Shown here: positions 50,641 to 59,341 of the stretch, in pieces
How the letters are laid out: every line of letters begins with the position of its first letter
Position numbering within the stretch: the stretch's first letter is position 1
NCBI RefSeq assembly: GCF_000739555.1
Contig: NZ_BBJN01000029.1
Coordinates: 36,789 to 100,788 of the forward strand
Direction of reading: 5' to 3'
DNA length: 64,000 bases
DNA from: Halolamina rubra
GTDB lineage: Archaea > Halobacteriota > Halobacteria > Halobacteriales > Haloferacaceae
Position numbers and translations under genes: made by a program
Notes under the pieces: model-generated
Databases searched by the model: none
Told to the model about the DNA's origin: nothing
Seen by the model: only the letters and a program-made list of their open reading frames with translations

Positions 50641-52128
50641 TCAGGACGAGAGCTCCTCGCGCAGCAGCTCGTTCACCTGCCCCGGGTCCGCGGAGCCGCC
50701 GGTCTTCCCCATCACCTGGCCGACGAGGAAGTTGAGCGCGCCGTCGTCGCCGGACTCGTAGTCGGCGACGGCGTCGGGGTTCTCCTCGATCGCCGCCGCG
50801 ACGGCCTGCTCGACCTCGCCGCCGCTGGCTTTCCCGAGGTCCTCCGCCTCGATGATCGCCTCGGGGCTCTCGCCCTCGTCGAGCATCCGGCGGAGCACGA
50901 CCTCCTCGGCGTTCTTCGCGGTGAGCTCGTCCTCCGCGACGAGGCGGATGACGTGCTCGATCTCGTCGAGACGGTCCGTGACGTCGGCGACGACCATGTC
51001 GCGGTAGTTGAGCTCGCCCAGCAGGTTGTCGGCGACCCACGTCGCCGCGAGGTCGGGCTCGAACTCCTCGGCCAGCTGCTCGTACAGGTCGGCGACGGAC
51101 TTCCGGGAGGTGAGCTTCGACGCCGCCTCCTCGCTCAGGCCGTACTCGGCGCGGAAGCGCTCGCGGCGGTCGTCCGGGAGCTCCGGGATCGGGATGCGCT
51201 CCTTCCAGTCCGAGACTTGGAGCGGCGGGAGGTCGGCCTCGCGGAAGTAGCGGTAGTCCTTCTCCTCCTCCTTCGAGCGCATCGACACCGTCACGCCGCG
51301 GCTCTCGTCCCAGTGGCGGGTCTCCTGCTCGACGCTGCGGCCGCGCTTGACCGCGTTCTTCTGCCGGGTGACCTCGTAGGCCAGCGCCTGCTCGGCGCCC
51401 TTGTGGCTGGAGATGTTCTTCACCTCGGTGCGGTTGGCGTCTTCGAGCGTCGCCTCGTCGATGTCGCCGTCGTCGCCGACCTCGTCGGCCGGGACGAGCG
51501 AGATGTTGGCGTCGACGCGCAGGCTGCCGTCCCGGGTGGCGTCGAACACGCCGAGGTACTCCAGTACCTCCTCCAGTTTCGCGAGGAACGCCCGGGTCTC
51601 CGCGGGCGAGCGGAAGTCCGGCCGGGTGACGATCTCCATCAGCGGCGTGCCGGCTCGGTTGTAGTTCACCAGCGTGTAGTCGGCGGTGTCGATGTTGCCG
51701 CCCTCGTGCTGGATGCTGCCGGGGTCCTCCTCGAGGTGGGCGCGCCGGACGCCGATGGTGCGGCGGTCGCCCTCGACGCGCACCTCCAGTTCGCCGTCGG
51801 CGCAGATCGGCGCGTCGTACTGGGTGAGCTGGAACCCCTTGGGGAGGTCGGGGTAGAAGTAGTTCTTCCGGTGGAACGTGGTCTCCTCGGGGATGTCGGC
51901 GTCGAGCGCCTTGCCGATCTTCACCGCCGACTCGACGGCGGCCTCGTTCAGCACCGGCAGCGCGCCCGGCAGGCCGAGGCAAACCGGACAGGTTCGGCTG
52001 TTGGGCTCCTCGTCGTCGGCGGCGTCGGTCGAGCAGTTACAGAAGATCTTCGTGTCGGTCTCCAGTTGGACGTGGACCTCCAGCCCGATGACGGCCGCGA
52101 GCTCCCGGTCCGCGAGCGCCTGACTCAT
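50641..52128 (-). CDS. gatB: Asp/Glu-tRNA amidotransferase subunit B
   Basis: Protein of 495 aa. GatB motifs: VIGLEVHVQLETDTKIFCNC, the zinc site CNCSTDAADDEEPNSRTCPVC, YFYPDLPKGFQLTQYDAPIC, HEGGNIDTADYTLVNYNRAG, TPLMEIVTRPDFRSPAETRA. The C-terminal helical tRNA-binding domain (YqeY-like) ends in MGKTGGSADPGQVNELL. With GatA/GatC elsewhere it amidates Asp-tRNA-Asn. Together with AspS at 34974 it supports the transamidation route to Asn-tRNA. Intact. Confidence 0.95.
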   Translation of the reverse strand: MSQALADRELAAVIGLEVHVQLETDTKIFCNCSTDAADDEEPNSRTCPVCLGLPGALPVLNEAAVESAVKIGKALDADIPEETTFHRKNYFYPDLPKGFQLTQYDAPICADGELEVRVEGDRRTIGVRRAHLEEDPGSIQHEGGNIDTADYTLVNYNRAGTPLMEIVTRPDFRSPAETRAFLAKLEEVLEYLGVFDATRDGSLRVDANISLVPADEVGDDGDIDEATLEDANRTEVKNISSHKGAEQALAYEVTRQKNAVKRGRSVEQETRHWDESRGVTVSMRSKEEEKDYRYFREADLPPLQVSDWKERIPIPELPDDRRERFRAEYGLSEEAASKLTSRKSVADLYEQLAEEFEPDLAATWVADNLLGELNYRDMVVADVTDRLDEIEHVIRLVAEDELTAKNAEEVVLRRMLDEGESPEAIIEAEDLGKASGGEVEQAVAAAIEENPDAVADYESGDDGALNFLVGQVMGKTGGSADPGQVNELLREELSS

Positions 52129-52179
52129 TACGTCCGAATTTCGCTGGTTCGTGGTTAAGCGTGTCGGGAGGCGAATGGC

Positions 52180-52203
52180 GCCGCGGGAACGGTCACCCGC
52201 GGC
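52180..52203. terminator. Hairpin between gatB and tupC
   Basis: GCCGCGGG (52180-52187), 8-nt loop, CCCGCGGC (52196-52203), about 20 nt past the tupC stop (minus strand). It could slow transcription after tupC. No T-run follows, so termination is uncertain. Confidence 0.3.
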
Positions 52204-52222
52204 GGCAGGGAGCCCCCACCGC

Positions 52223-52987
52223 TCAGTACACCAGTTCGCCGGAGATGAACTTCCGGGTGCGCTCGTCGGTCGGGTTCTCGAAGATGGTCTCGGTCGGGCC
52301 GATCTCGGTGAACCCGTCGCCGAGCAGCACGCCCACGCGGTCGGCGACGCGCTCGGCCTGGTGCATGTCGTGGGTCGCGACGACGACGCCGATGCCGCGG
52401 TCGCGGGCCTCCCCGATCGCCTCCTCGATCAGCCCCGTGTTCCGCGGGTCGAGATCGGAGGTCGGCTCGTCGAGCAGGAGGTAGTCGGGCTCGTACGCCA
52501 GCGCCCGCGCGAAGGAGACGCGCTGGGCCTCCCCGCCCGACAGCGAGCGGGCGTGCTGGTCGAGCTTCCCGTTCAGGCCGACGATCTCCAGGGCGTCGGT
52601 GACGGCGTCGGGCGTCGCCGTCGAGCCGACGAGCGACCGGAGCTGCTCCCGCAGCCGCTCGTCCCAGCCCTGTCGGACCCGCAGCCCGTACTCGACGTTG
52701 CGCGCGACCGTGGCGTCGAACAGGCTGGCGTCCTGGAACACCATCCCGACCTGCCGCCGGAGCGCCAGTCGCTCGTCCTCGTCGGCGTCCCACACCGCGT
52801 CGCCGTCGAGCTCGACGCTGCCGGCGTCGGGCTCGAGGAACAGCGACAACACCCGCAGCAGGGTGGTCTTCCCGACGCCGGAGGGGCCGATGATCCCCAC
52901 GACCTCGCCCTGGTCGACCGAGAGCGACACGTCGTCGACGACGGGCTCGTCGCCGTAGCTGTGTGAGAGGCGCCGGAGCCGCATCAT
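52223..52987 (-). CDS. tupC: Tungstate ABC transporter ATPase TupC
   Basis: ABC ATPase of 254 aa. Walker [21 protein letters not shown], signature [16 protein letters not shown], Walker [17 protein letters not shown]-loop VVATHDMHQ. Similar to phosphate-type PstB ATPases, but the tupAB neighbours fix its role in tungstate import. The ATG overlaps the tupB stop (4 nt), so they are coupled. Haloarchaeal aldehyde ferredoxin oxidoreductases use tungsten. Confidence 0.88.
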   Translation of the reverse strand: MMRLRRLSHSYGDEPVVDDVSLSVDQGEVVGIIGPSGVGKTTLLRVLSLFLEPDAGSVELDGDAVWDADEDERLALRRQVGMVFQDASLFDATVARNVEYGLRVRQGWDERLREQLRSLVGSTATPDAVTDALEIVGLNGKLDQHARSLSGGEAQRVSFARALAYEPDYLLLDEPTSDLDPRNTGLIEEAIGEARDRGIGVVVATHDMHQAERVADRVGVLLGDGFTEIGPTETIFENPTDERTRKFISGELVY

Positions 52988-53703
52988 CGGTTCATCGCCC
53001 CCGAGTCGCCGAACCGGACGACGATCGCGTTGACGGTCAGCACGAGCGCGACCAGCACCGCGCCGAGCACCATCGCGGTGTCGTACTGCCCCTGGCGGGC
53101 CTCGAGCTGGATCGCGGTCGTCAGCGTCCGGGTCTGGGAGATCCCGTCGGCGCTGGTGATGTTCCCGCCGACGATGAGCACCGAACCCACCTCGCTGATC
53201 GCGCGGCCGAAGCCGGCGAGGACGGCGGTCGCGATCCCGTAGCGGGCCTCCTTGATGACGACCAGCGCCACGTCGAGGCGTGTGCCGCCGAGCGCGCGGG
53301 CGGCCTCGCGGACGTTCTCGTCGACGCCGGTGATGGCGGCGAGGCTGATCGCGGTGATCGGCGGCGTCGCCAGCACGAACTGGGAGATGATCATCGCCTC
53401 CTTCGTGAAGATGAGGTTCATCGCGCCCAGCGGCCCCTGGTTCGAGACGACGAACAGCACGACCAGGCCGACGACGACGCTGGGGAACCCCATCCCGGTG
53501 TTGATCACCGACTTGGCGAACTGCTTGCCCGGGAACTCGGTAAAGCCCATGGTGAGCGCGACGGGGATGCTGACCAGGGTGCTCAGCACGACCGCAGTAC
53601 AGCTCACGTACAGCGAGACGTAGACGATGCTCCGGACGTACCCCTGCTCGAAGGGGTTCTCGACGAACAGCGGGAGTAGCGATGCGACCGGATCGACTGG
53701 CAC
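52984..53703 (-). CDS. tupB: Tungstate ABC transporter permease TupB
   Basis: Membrane protein of 239 aa, about five helices, from GTG 53703. The EAA loop is [20 protein letters not shown], and [20 protein letters not shown] follows. The N-terminal [20 protein letters not shown] and the ordered helices match TupB-like permeases. The start lies 3 nt after the tupA stop and the end overlaps tupC, forming a tupABC operon. Confidence 0.9.
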   Translation of the reverse strand: MPVDPVASLLPLFVENPFEQGYVRSIVYVSLYVSCTAVVLSTLVSIPVALTMGFTEFPGKQFAKSVINTGMGFPSVVVGLVVLFVVSNQGPLGAMNLIFTKEAMIISQFVLATPPITAISLAAITGVDENVREAARALGGTRLDVALVVIKEARYGIATAVLAGFGRAISEVGSVLIVGGNITSADGISQTRTLTTAIQLEARQGQYDTAMVLGAVLVALVLTVNAIVVRFGDSGAMNR

Positions 53704-53705
53704 GG

Positions 53706-54644
53706 TTACTCGCTGTCGGAGTCGCTACTCCAACCTTCCGGAACGTACTGCTGGAAGTCCGGATCCTCCGAGAGCGCCCGCGGGTAGAACAGCTGTTCGC
53801 CGTTCATCTCGTAGTTCGCGATGGCGTCCTGTGCGCCGGGGCTGGTGATCCAGCCGATGTACGCCATCGCGAGGTCGTAGTTCGCGTCCTCGTGGACGGC
53901 GGGGTTGACCGCCAGGATCCCGTACGGGTTCGAGAGCAGCTCCGGCCCGCCCTCGATCGGCCCCTGGACGAGGATGACGAGGTCGATCTCCGAGCGCTGG
54001 GAGATGAACGTGCCGCGGTCGGAGAGCGTGTAGGCGCCCTGCTGGTTCGCGTTGTTGAGCGCCTCGCCCATCCCGGCGCCGATCTCCTGGTACCAGTCGC
54101 CGCCGGGCTCGACGCCCGCGGCCTCCCAGAGGTTGAGCTCCTTCGTGTGCGTCCCCGAGTTGTCGCCGCGGGAGACGAACGCGGCCTCCGCCTCGGCGAT
54201 CGCCTGGAGGGCCTCGGTCGCGGAGCCCATACCCTCGATGCCCGCCGGGTCGTCCTCGGGGCCGACGATGACGAAGTCGTTGAACATCAGGTCCCGCCGG
54301 TTGATCCCGTAGCCGTTGCGCATGAACTCGTCCTCGAGGCCGCGGGCGTGGACCATCACGATGTCCGAGTCGCCGTTGCGGGCGGTCTCCAGCGCGGCGC
54401 CGGTGCCCTGCGCGACGGCGTCGACGGTGACGTCGTACATCTCCTCGAACTGCGGGTGGATCTCGTCGAGCAGCCCGGTGTCGTACGTGCTCGTCGTCGT
54501 CGTCAGCGTCAGCGTCTCGCCGCTGACGCCGGCCCCGCCGCTCTCGGTCTGGCCGCCGGTCAACTGTGTACAGCCCGCCGTGCTCGCGATCGCGGCGAGG
54601 CCGACCCCCTGCAGGAACTTTCGGCGTTGCATCGTGTTCGGCAT
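53706..54644 (-). CDS. tupA: Tungstate-binding protein TupA, Tat lipoprotein
   Basis: Extracellular binding protein of 312 aa. Signal [20 protein letters not shown] is a Tat lipoprotein signal with lipobox. [20 protein letters not shown] and [20 protein letters not shown] are the TupA signatures that contact the oxyanion. It delivers tungstate to TupB. ATG 54644 is used; ATG 54632 (MQRRKF) is an alternative. A palindrome lies upstream in the promoter region. Confidence 0.92.
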   Translation of the reverse strand: MPNTMQRRKFLQGVGLAAIASTAGCTQLTGGQTESGGAGVSGETLTLTTTTSTYDTGLLDEIHPQFEEMYDVTVDAVAQGTGAALETARNGDSDIVMVHARGLEDEFMRNGYGINRRDLMFNDFVIVGPEDDPAGIEGMGSATEALQAIAEAEAAFVSRGDNSGTHTKELNLWEAAGVEPGGDWYQEIGAGMGEALNNANQQGAYTLSDRGTFISQRSEIDLVILVQGPIEGGPELLSNPYGILAVNPAVHEDANYDLAMAYIGWITSPGAQDAIANYEMNGEQLFYPRALSEDPDFQQYVPEGWSSDSDSE

Positions 54645-54678
54645 AACGCCCGCTCCTCAAAAGTGTTCGCTTCGCGGA

Positions 54679-54696
54679 GTAACGTCGAGCGGTTAC
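54679..54696. promoter_or_regulatory. Short inverted repeat upstream of tupA
   Basis: GTAAC (54679-54683), 8 nt, GTTAC (54692-54696), 35-52 nt before the tupA start (flanks GAG/CTC extend the symmetry with a gap). It might bind a tungstate/molybdate regulator. Its short arms make this weak. Confidence 0.3.
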
Positions 54697-54816
54697 CTCG
54701 CCCCCGAATACCGCCGTATCGGCGCCCCGTGTTGGCGTCGATGGTTGCGTTCGCCCGGACCGACCGTGCGGTGACGCCTGCCCGCGCCATCGGCGCCCCA
54801 TCCGGAGTGAGAACTC

Positions 54817-54823
54817 CTATAAC
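54817..54823 (+). promoter_or_regulatory. TATA box of the Mrp operon
   Basis: CTATAAC centred 34 nt before the ATG at 54854 and 87 nt before the GTG at 54907. The transcript would start near 54847, upstream of the tiny ORF. Confidence 0.6.
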
Positions 54824-54853
54824 GCGCCTGTGCAAACCCTTGGCCGACTACTG

Positions 54854-54910
54854 ATGCCACTCGATCCTGATCCGCCGGTCTGTCGGCCGTCCGTGGGGTG
54901 GTCGCCGTGA
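54854..54910 (+). CDS. 18-aa upstream ORF coupled to the UspA-MrpE gene
   Basis: ATG at 54854 is the first start codon after the predicted transcription start (about 54847). The peptide MPLDPDPPVCRPSVGWSP ends at TGA 54908-54910, overlapping the GTG at 54907 (GTGA). Its Pro-rich run (DPPVCRP) could slow ribosomes. It may be a leader peptide through which ribosomes reach the next gene. Real translation is unproven. Confidence 0.45.
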   Translation: MPLDPDPPVCRPSVGWSP

Positions 54911-55935
54911 CGGAGTCGCGGCTGCTCGTCCCCGTCGACGAGTCGGCCAGCCTCCGGAACACGGTCGCCTACGCCGTCGAGGAAGCGCTGGACCGCGCCG
55001 CCGAGAGCGGGTCGCCGGCCGCCGTCCACTTCGTCTACCCGCTGGCCGAGCGGATCTCCTTCCGGAGCAGCTCGCCCCGGGCCGACGCCGCCCGGACGCT
55101 GCTCGACCGCGTCGCGTCATGGGCCGAGGAGGACGCCGAGGGCGCGGCCGTGACGATCGAGACCGCGCTCGTGGCGACCCACGAGTACCTCTCGACGCCG
55201 AACGACTACGCCGACGTGCTCGTGCGCTACGCCAACGAGCACGAGCTCGGGCTGGCGGTGTTCGACCCCCGCTACGACCCGATCGGCTCGACGCCGCTGC
55301 TCCCCTCGCTGGAGGCGGAGGTTCGCCGGGCCGGCCTCGCCGTCGAGGAGGCGCCGCGGAACGTCGAGTCGCCCTCCCAGCCGCTGGTGCGCCGCGGGAC
55401 GATCACCCAGTTCTTCGCGCTGTTCGCGGCCGCCTTTGCGTTCTACCTGCTGCTCGCGGGGTCGGTCGCCCCGTTCGAACTCGCGACCGGCGCGATCAGC
55501 GCGGGCATCGTCGCCGTCGCGCTGTGGCGCGTGTCGCTCACCTCGCCGGTCGCGCCGCGGGACGCGATCAAGCGCCTCGCGCGGTTCGGGCTGTACGTCC
55601 CGTTCCTGCTCTGGGAGATCGTGAAGGCGAACGTCGAGATCGCGTACATCGTGCTCCACCCGGATCTGCCGATCGACCCCGAGATGGTGGAGTTCGACGC
55701 CGCGGTCTGGTCGGCGCTGCCGGTGACGACGCTGGCCAACAGCATCACGCTCACGCCTGGGACGCTTACCGTCGACGTGGACCGCCAGCACCTGATCATC
55801 CACACGCTCACGGGGAGCGCCCGTGAGGAACTGTTCGCGGGCACGCTCGAACGCGCGGTCCGGTTCGTGTTCTACGGCCGCGCGGCCGCCCGGCTCCCGA
55901 GCCCGTTCGAGCGCCGCGAGGAGGACGACACATGA
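54907..55935 (+). CDS. Mrp antiporter subunit E fused to an N-terminal UspA-like domain
   Basis: Protein of 342 aa from GTG 54907. Residues 1-145 look like a universal stress (UspA) fold: RLLVPVDESASLRNTVAYAV, then VATHEYLSTPNDYADVLVRY and LGLAVFDPRYDPIGSTPLLP. Residues 160-330 are MrpE: TITQFFALFAAAFAFYLLLA, FLLWEIVKANVEIAYIVLHP, and NSITLTPGTLTVDVDRQHLI. The usual MrpE is about 160 aa, so the fusion doubles it. The UspA part may sense nucleotides and regulate the antiporter (inference). An alternative GTG is at 54898. It overlaps mrpF by ATGA. Confidence 0.88.
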   Translation: MTESRLLVPVDESASLRNTVAYAVEEALDRAAESGSPAAVHFVYPLAERISFRSSSPRADAARTLLDRVASWAEEDAEGAAVTIETALVATHEYLSTPNDYADVLVRYANEHELGLAVFDPRYDPIGSTPLLPSLEAEVRRAGLAVEEAPRNVESPSQPLVRRGTITQFFALFAAAFAFYLLLAGSVAPFELATGAISAGIVAVALWRVSLTSPVAPRDAIKRLARFGLYVPFLLWEIVKANVEIAYIVLHPDLPIDPEMVEFDAAVWSALPVTTLANSITLTPGTLTVDVDRQHLIIHTLTGSAREELFAGTLERAVRFVFYGRAAARLPSPFERREEDDT

Positions 55936-56201
55936 TCCAGCAGGTGCTGCTCGGCGCGGCGACGGCGTTCATCCTCGTCTCGCTGGTCGGGGTGTACCGC
56001 GCCATCGTCGGGCCGACGACGCCAGACCGCGTGATCGCGATCAACTTCATCGGCTCGAACGTGGTGATCGTGATCGCGCTGATCGCGGCCGCGATCGGCG
56101 AACCGGGCGCGCTCGACATCGCGCTGGTGTACGCCCTGCTGAACTTCCTGCTCAGCATCTCCATCTCGAAGTTCCAGGTCGAGCGCGGGGGGGTGCTATG
56201 A
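55932..56201 (+). CDS. mrpF: Mrp antiporter subunit F
   Basis: Membrane protein of 89 aa, three helices (QQVLLGAATAFILVSLVGVY; VIAINFIGSNVVIVIALIAA; GALDIALVYALLNFLLSISI). The GPTTPDRVIAIN motif is typical of MrpF (MnhF). Subunit of the Na+/H+ antiporter complex in the cytoplasmic membrane. Both ends overlap neighbours by ATGA, so it is co-translated with mrpE and mrpG. Confidence 0.9.
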   Translation: MIQQVLLGAATAFILVSLVGVYRAIVGPTTPDRVIAINFIGSNVVIVIALIAAAIGEPGALDIALVYALLNFLLSISISKFQVERGGVL

Positions 56202-56515
56202 CGCCCCGCGAGATCGCCGTGGTGGCGCTGGTCGCCGGCGGCGTGTTCTTCGCCGTCGTCGCCGCCGTCGGGCTGATCCGGCTGCCGGACGTGTACGCCC
56301 GGGCCCACAGCGCCTCCAAGAGCGAGACGCTCGGCGCCGTGCTCACGCTGGGGGCCGTCGCCGCCAGCTACGGGGTCGGCTTCAACGCGCTGAAAGTGCT
56401 GCTGCTGCTGCTGTTCATGTTCTTGACGAACCCCACTGCCGCCCACGCGATCACCCGGGCGGCGCACGAACTGGGCATCGAACCGTGGACCGGCGACGAG
56501 GGGGACGAGCCATGA
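56198..56515 (+). CDS. mrpG: Mrp antiporter subunit G
   Basis: Membrane protein of 105 aa with three helices. GLIRLPDVYARAHSASKSET is the MrpG/MnhG signature, followed by LGAVLTLGAVAASYGVGFNA and LLLLLFMFLTNPTAAHAITR. The C-terminal tail is acidic. ATG 56198 overlaps the mrpF stop, and its own stop overlaps the next gene start (ATGA). Confidence 0.9.
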   Translation: MTPREIAVVALVAGGVFFAVVAAVGLIRLPDVYARAHSASKSETLGAVLTLGAVAASYGVGFNALKVLLLLLFMFLTNPTAAHAITRAAHELGIEPWTGDEGDEP

Positions 56516-57044
56516 CGCCGCTGGAACTCGCCGTGCTCGCGCTGATCGTCGGCGCCGCGTTCGCGACGGCCGCGCTGAAGAGCGTGCTGAACTCCGTCGT
56601 CGCCTTCGGCGCGTACAGCCTCTCGATCGCGATCATCTGGGTGTTCCTCCGGGCGCCGACGTGGGCCTGACGGAGGCCGCCGTCGGGGCCGGCATCATGA
56701 CCGTCCTGTTCCTGCTCACGATCGTGAAAACCGAACACCCCGACGTGGAGCGGACGTTCGAACAGGTCGACCTCCGGGCGGCCGGGGTGGCGCTCGCGCT
56801 CGTCGTCGTGCTGTCGTCGACGCTGTTCGCCCTGCCCGCGGTGGGCGACGCGAACTCGGCGGTCGCCGACGACGACGTGACCGAGTACTACCTCGAGAAC
56901 GCCTACGAGGAGACCGACGTGAAGAACGCGGTGACGGCCGTGCTCGCGGCGTACCGCGGGTTCGACACCATGGGGGAGGCCGCGGTGGTCTACTCCGCGG
57001 GCGTCGGACTGTTGGTCGTGCTCAACAGGGAGGTGTTCGGATGA
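56512..57044 (+). pseudogene. DUF4040 (MrpB-N/MbhD-like) subunit, one-base frameshift
   Basis: The N-part from ATG 56512 (LELAVLALIVGAAFATAALK, AYSLSIAIIWVFLRAP) and the C-part (LTEAAVGAGIMTVLFLLTIV, then the second hydrophobic helix and NREVFG) are normally one protein of about 177 aa, with the joint RAPDVGLTEAAVGAG. Here GCGCCGACGTG reads out of frame; GCGCCGGACGTG would restore it, so one G is lost near 56654-56659. The total is 533 nt, one short of 178 codons. The site occurs in a short G run. The C-part also has a GTG at 56661 in frame. Probably an intact gene with a sequence error. Confidence 0.85.
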
Positions 57045-57514
57045 GCGACAGCGAACGCCGGGTCGAACGCGGCGGCCCCTACGTCGGCAGCCCGATCATC
57101 ATGGCCACGGTGCGCGTGGTGATGCCGTTCGTGTTCACGTTCGGCCTGTTCGTGATGTTCCACGGCGCCGACTCCTCCGGCGGCGGGTTCCAGGGCGGCG
57201 TCATCGTCGGCACCGTCGTCCTGATGCTGGGCATCGCGTTCGGCATCGACACGACGCGGGAGTGGATCGGCCCGCGGCTCCCGGTCGCGCTGGTCGGGAC
57301 CGGCGTGCTCGCGTTCCTGTTCACCGGGATCGGGAGCGTGCTGCTCGGGGCGGGGTTCCTCGAGTACGCGGTGTACGGCGAGCTCGGGATCCCCCACGCC
57401 AGCAAGTACGGGATCGAGTTCGTCGAACTCGCGATCGGCGTGATCGTCGCCGGCATCGTCACCGGCCTCTTCTTCGCCATCGCGGCCGGCGCCAACGGGG
57501 GTGAGTCGGCGTGA
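57041..57514 (+). CDS. mrpB: Mrp antiporter subunit B (MnhB domain)
   Basis: Membrane protein of 157 aa, four helices. The MnhB motif TVRVVMPFVFTFGLFVMFHG, with GADSSGGGFQGGVIVGTVVL, is diagnostic. KYGIEFVELAIGVIVAGIVT follows. ATG 57041 overlaps the DUF4040 stop (ATGA), and its stop overlaps mrpC. Part of the proton/sodium antiporter. Confidence 0.9.
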   Translation: MSDSERRVERGGPYVGSPIIMATVRVVMPFVFTFGLFVMFHGADSSGGGFQGGVIVGTVVLMLGIAFGIDTTREWIGPRLPVALVGTGVLAFLFTGIGSVLLGAGFLEYAVYGELGIPHASKYGIEFVELAIGVIVAGIVTGLFFAIAAGANGGESA

Positions 57515-57867
57515 TCGACCTGCTCGCCTCGCGCGGCTACTTCCTCGTCGCCTTCCTGCTGATGGGCGTGGGGACGTACATGCTGATCGGCAGCCCGAAC
57601 CTGATCAAGAAGGTGATCGGGATGAACGTGTTCCAGACGGGGATCTTCCTCTTCTTCATCACCTCGGCGTTCGTCGAGGGGGCGAGCCCGCCCCTGCTGT
57701 CGGCGCCGGCGCCGTACGTCAGCCCGCTGCCGCACGTGCTGATCCTGACCGCCATCGTCGTCGGGGTCAGCCTCACCGCGGTGGCGCTGGGGCTGATCGT
57801 CCGCATCTACGACGAGTACGGTTCGCTCCGCGAGGGCGAGATCCGGGAGGTGGCCGCCGATGAGTAG
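57511..57867 (+). CDS. mrpC: Mrp antiporter subunit C (NuoK-like)
   Basis: Protein of 118 aa, three helices, from GTG 57511. GSPNLIKKVIGMNVFQTGIF and LPHVLILTAIVVGVSLTAVA are shared with NuoK/MnhC; the helix-2 acidic residues are partly changed. The acidic tail REGEIREVAADE is typical of halophiles. It overlaps both neighbours (GTGA at the start; 8 nt with mrpD). Confidence 0.9.
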   Translation: MIDLLASRGYFLVAFLLMGVGTYMLIGSPNLIKKVIGMNVFQTGIFLFFITSAFVEGASPPLLSAPAPYVSPLPHVLILTAIVVGVSLTAVALGLIVRIYDEYGSLREGEIREVAADE

Positions 57868-59341
57868 CCTCCCCGCGCTCCTGGTGGCGCTCCCGCTGCT
57901 GGGCTCGACGCTCGCGTTCCTCGCGGGCCTGCTCCGCAGGCAATCCGGCTGGCCGGTCGCGCTCGTGACCGCCGCCCTCCAGGTCGTCGGCGCCGGCGTG
58001 CTCGCGTCGCGAGCGTTCGACTCGACGGTCAGCTACGTCGTCGGCGGGTTCACCGCGCCGTTCGGCATCGAACTGGTCGTCGACGGACTGTCGGCGACGA
58101 TGGCGCTGCTCGTCGCCGTGGTGTCGCTGGCCGTGCTCGCGTACTCGCGCGTGGCGGGGCCGCGGTCGAACGCGTTCTACGCCGTCTACCTGCTGCTCGT
58201 CGCCGGCCTGACCGGAATGAGCATCACCGGCGACGTGTTCAACATGTACGTGTTCCTCGAGATCACGGGGCTGGCGGCGTACGCGCTGGTCGCCAGCGGC
58301 GAGGGCGGGCGCTCGGCCCGCGCGGCGCTGAAGTACCTGATCGTGGGCACCGTCGGCGCCAGCCTGTTCCTGCTCGGGATCGGCTACGCGTTCGTCGCGA
58401 CCGGGACGCTCAACATGGCCGACCTCTCGACGCAACTGGCCGCCGTCGGCTACACCGAACCGCTGGTGCAGGCGGCGTTCGCGCTGCTGGTCGTCGGCCT
58501 GTTCGTGAAGGTCGCCGTGTTCCCGCTGCACGCCTGGCAGCCCGACGCCTACGCCGGCGCGCCGGACTCGGTGAGCGCGCTGATCTCGGCGCTGGTGTCG
58601 ACCGTCGCCGCCTACGCGCTGATCCGGATCGTGTTCACGGTGTTCACCGTCGAGTTCCTGCAGGCCAACCCCGCCGCACGCTCGCTGCTCGTCGCGGGGG
58701 CGGTCGTCAGCATCGTGTTCGGCAGCGTGCTCGCGGTGTCCCAGAGCGAGATCAAGAAGATGCTCGCGTACTCCTCGGTGTCGCAGTTCGGCCTGATCGT
58801 CGGCGCCGCCGCCGTCGCCAACGAGACGGCGCTGATCGGCGCGACGGTCCACCTCGTCGGCCACGCGGTGATGAAGGGCGGCCTGTTCCTCACCGCCGGC
58901 CTCATCGCCACCGCCACGGGCGCCCGGACCGTCGACGACTACGAGGGGCTGATCCAGCGGCTCCCGCTCGGCGCGGGCACGTTCGGCCTGCTCGCGCTGG
59001 CGATGGTCGGCGTCCCGCCGGCGGTCGGCTTCGTCGGCAAGTGGTACATCGCGCTGGGCGCCGTCGAGGCGTCGGCGTGGCCGCTCGCGGTCGTGATCCT
59101 GCTGAGCACGCTGCTGACGCTCGCGTACTTCGCGCGGATCCTGGAGCGGATGTTCTTCCGCGATGCGGGCGAGGAGCCACGCTCCCCGACGAGTCGGACG
59201 GCGTCCGACGCGGATCGCGACGGCGTCTCCCTCGGCATGGCGGGCGTCGTCGTCGCCGCGGCGATCGCGGCGGTCGTCCTCGGCACGCTCGCCTTCGAGT
59301 ACGGACAGCTCCTCGAACCGACGGTGGAGGCACTACTATGA
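57860..59341 (+). CDS. mrpD: Mrp antiporter subunit D, first copy
   Basis: Proton-channel subunit of 493 aa with about 14 helices, homologous to NuoN/NuoM. Conserved charges: Glu in VFLEITGLAAYALVASGEGG, Lys in FVKVAVFPLHAWQPDAYAGA, SEIKKMLAYSSVSQFGLIVG and HLVGHAVMKGGLFLTAGLIA. It is the most MrpD-like of the three large subunits. Its stop overlaps the next start by ATGA. Confidence 0.9.
   Translation: MSSLPALLVALPLLGSTLAFLAGLLRRQSGWPVALVTAALQVVGAGVLASRAFDSTVSYVVGGFTAPFGIELVVDGLSATMALLVAVVSLAVLAYSRVAGPRSNAFYAVYLLLVAGLTGMSITGDVFNMYVFLEITGLAAYALVASGEGGRSARAALKYLIVGTVGASLFLLGIGYAFVATGTLNMADLSTQLAAVGYTEPLVQAAFALLVVGLFVKVAVFPLHAWQPDAYAGAPDSVSALISALVSTVAAYALIRIVFTVFTVEFLQANPAARSLLVAGAVVSIVFGSVLAVSQSEIKKMLAYSSVSQFGLIVGAAAVANETALIGATVHLVGHAVMKGGLFLTAGLIATATGARTVDDYEGLIQRLPLGAGTFGLLALAMVGVPPAVGFVGKWYIALGAVEASAWPLAVVILLSTLLTLAYFARILERMFFRDAGEEPRSPTSRTASDADRDGVSLGMAGVVVAAAIAAVVLGTLAFEYGQLLEPTVEALL

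Noticed and set aside
56661..57044. Separate gene starting at GTG 56661
   Set aside because: It is the second half of the DUF4040 subunit after a one-base loss. The joint RAPDVGLTEAAVGAG is restored by one G.
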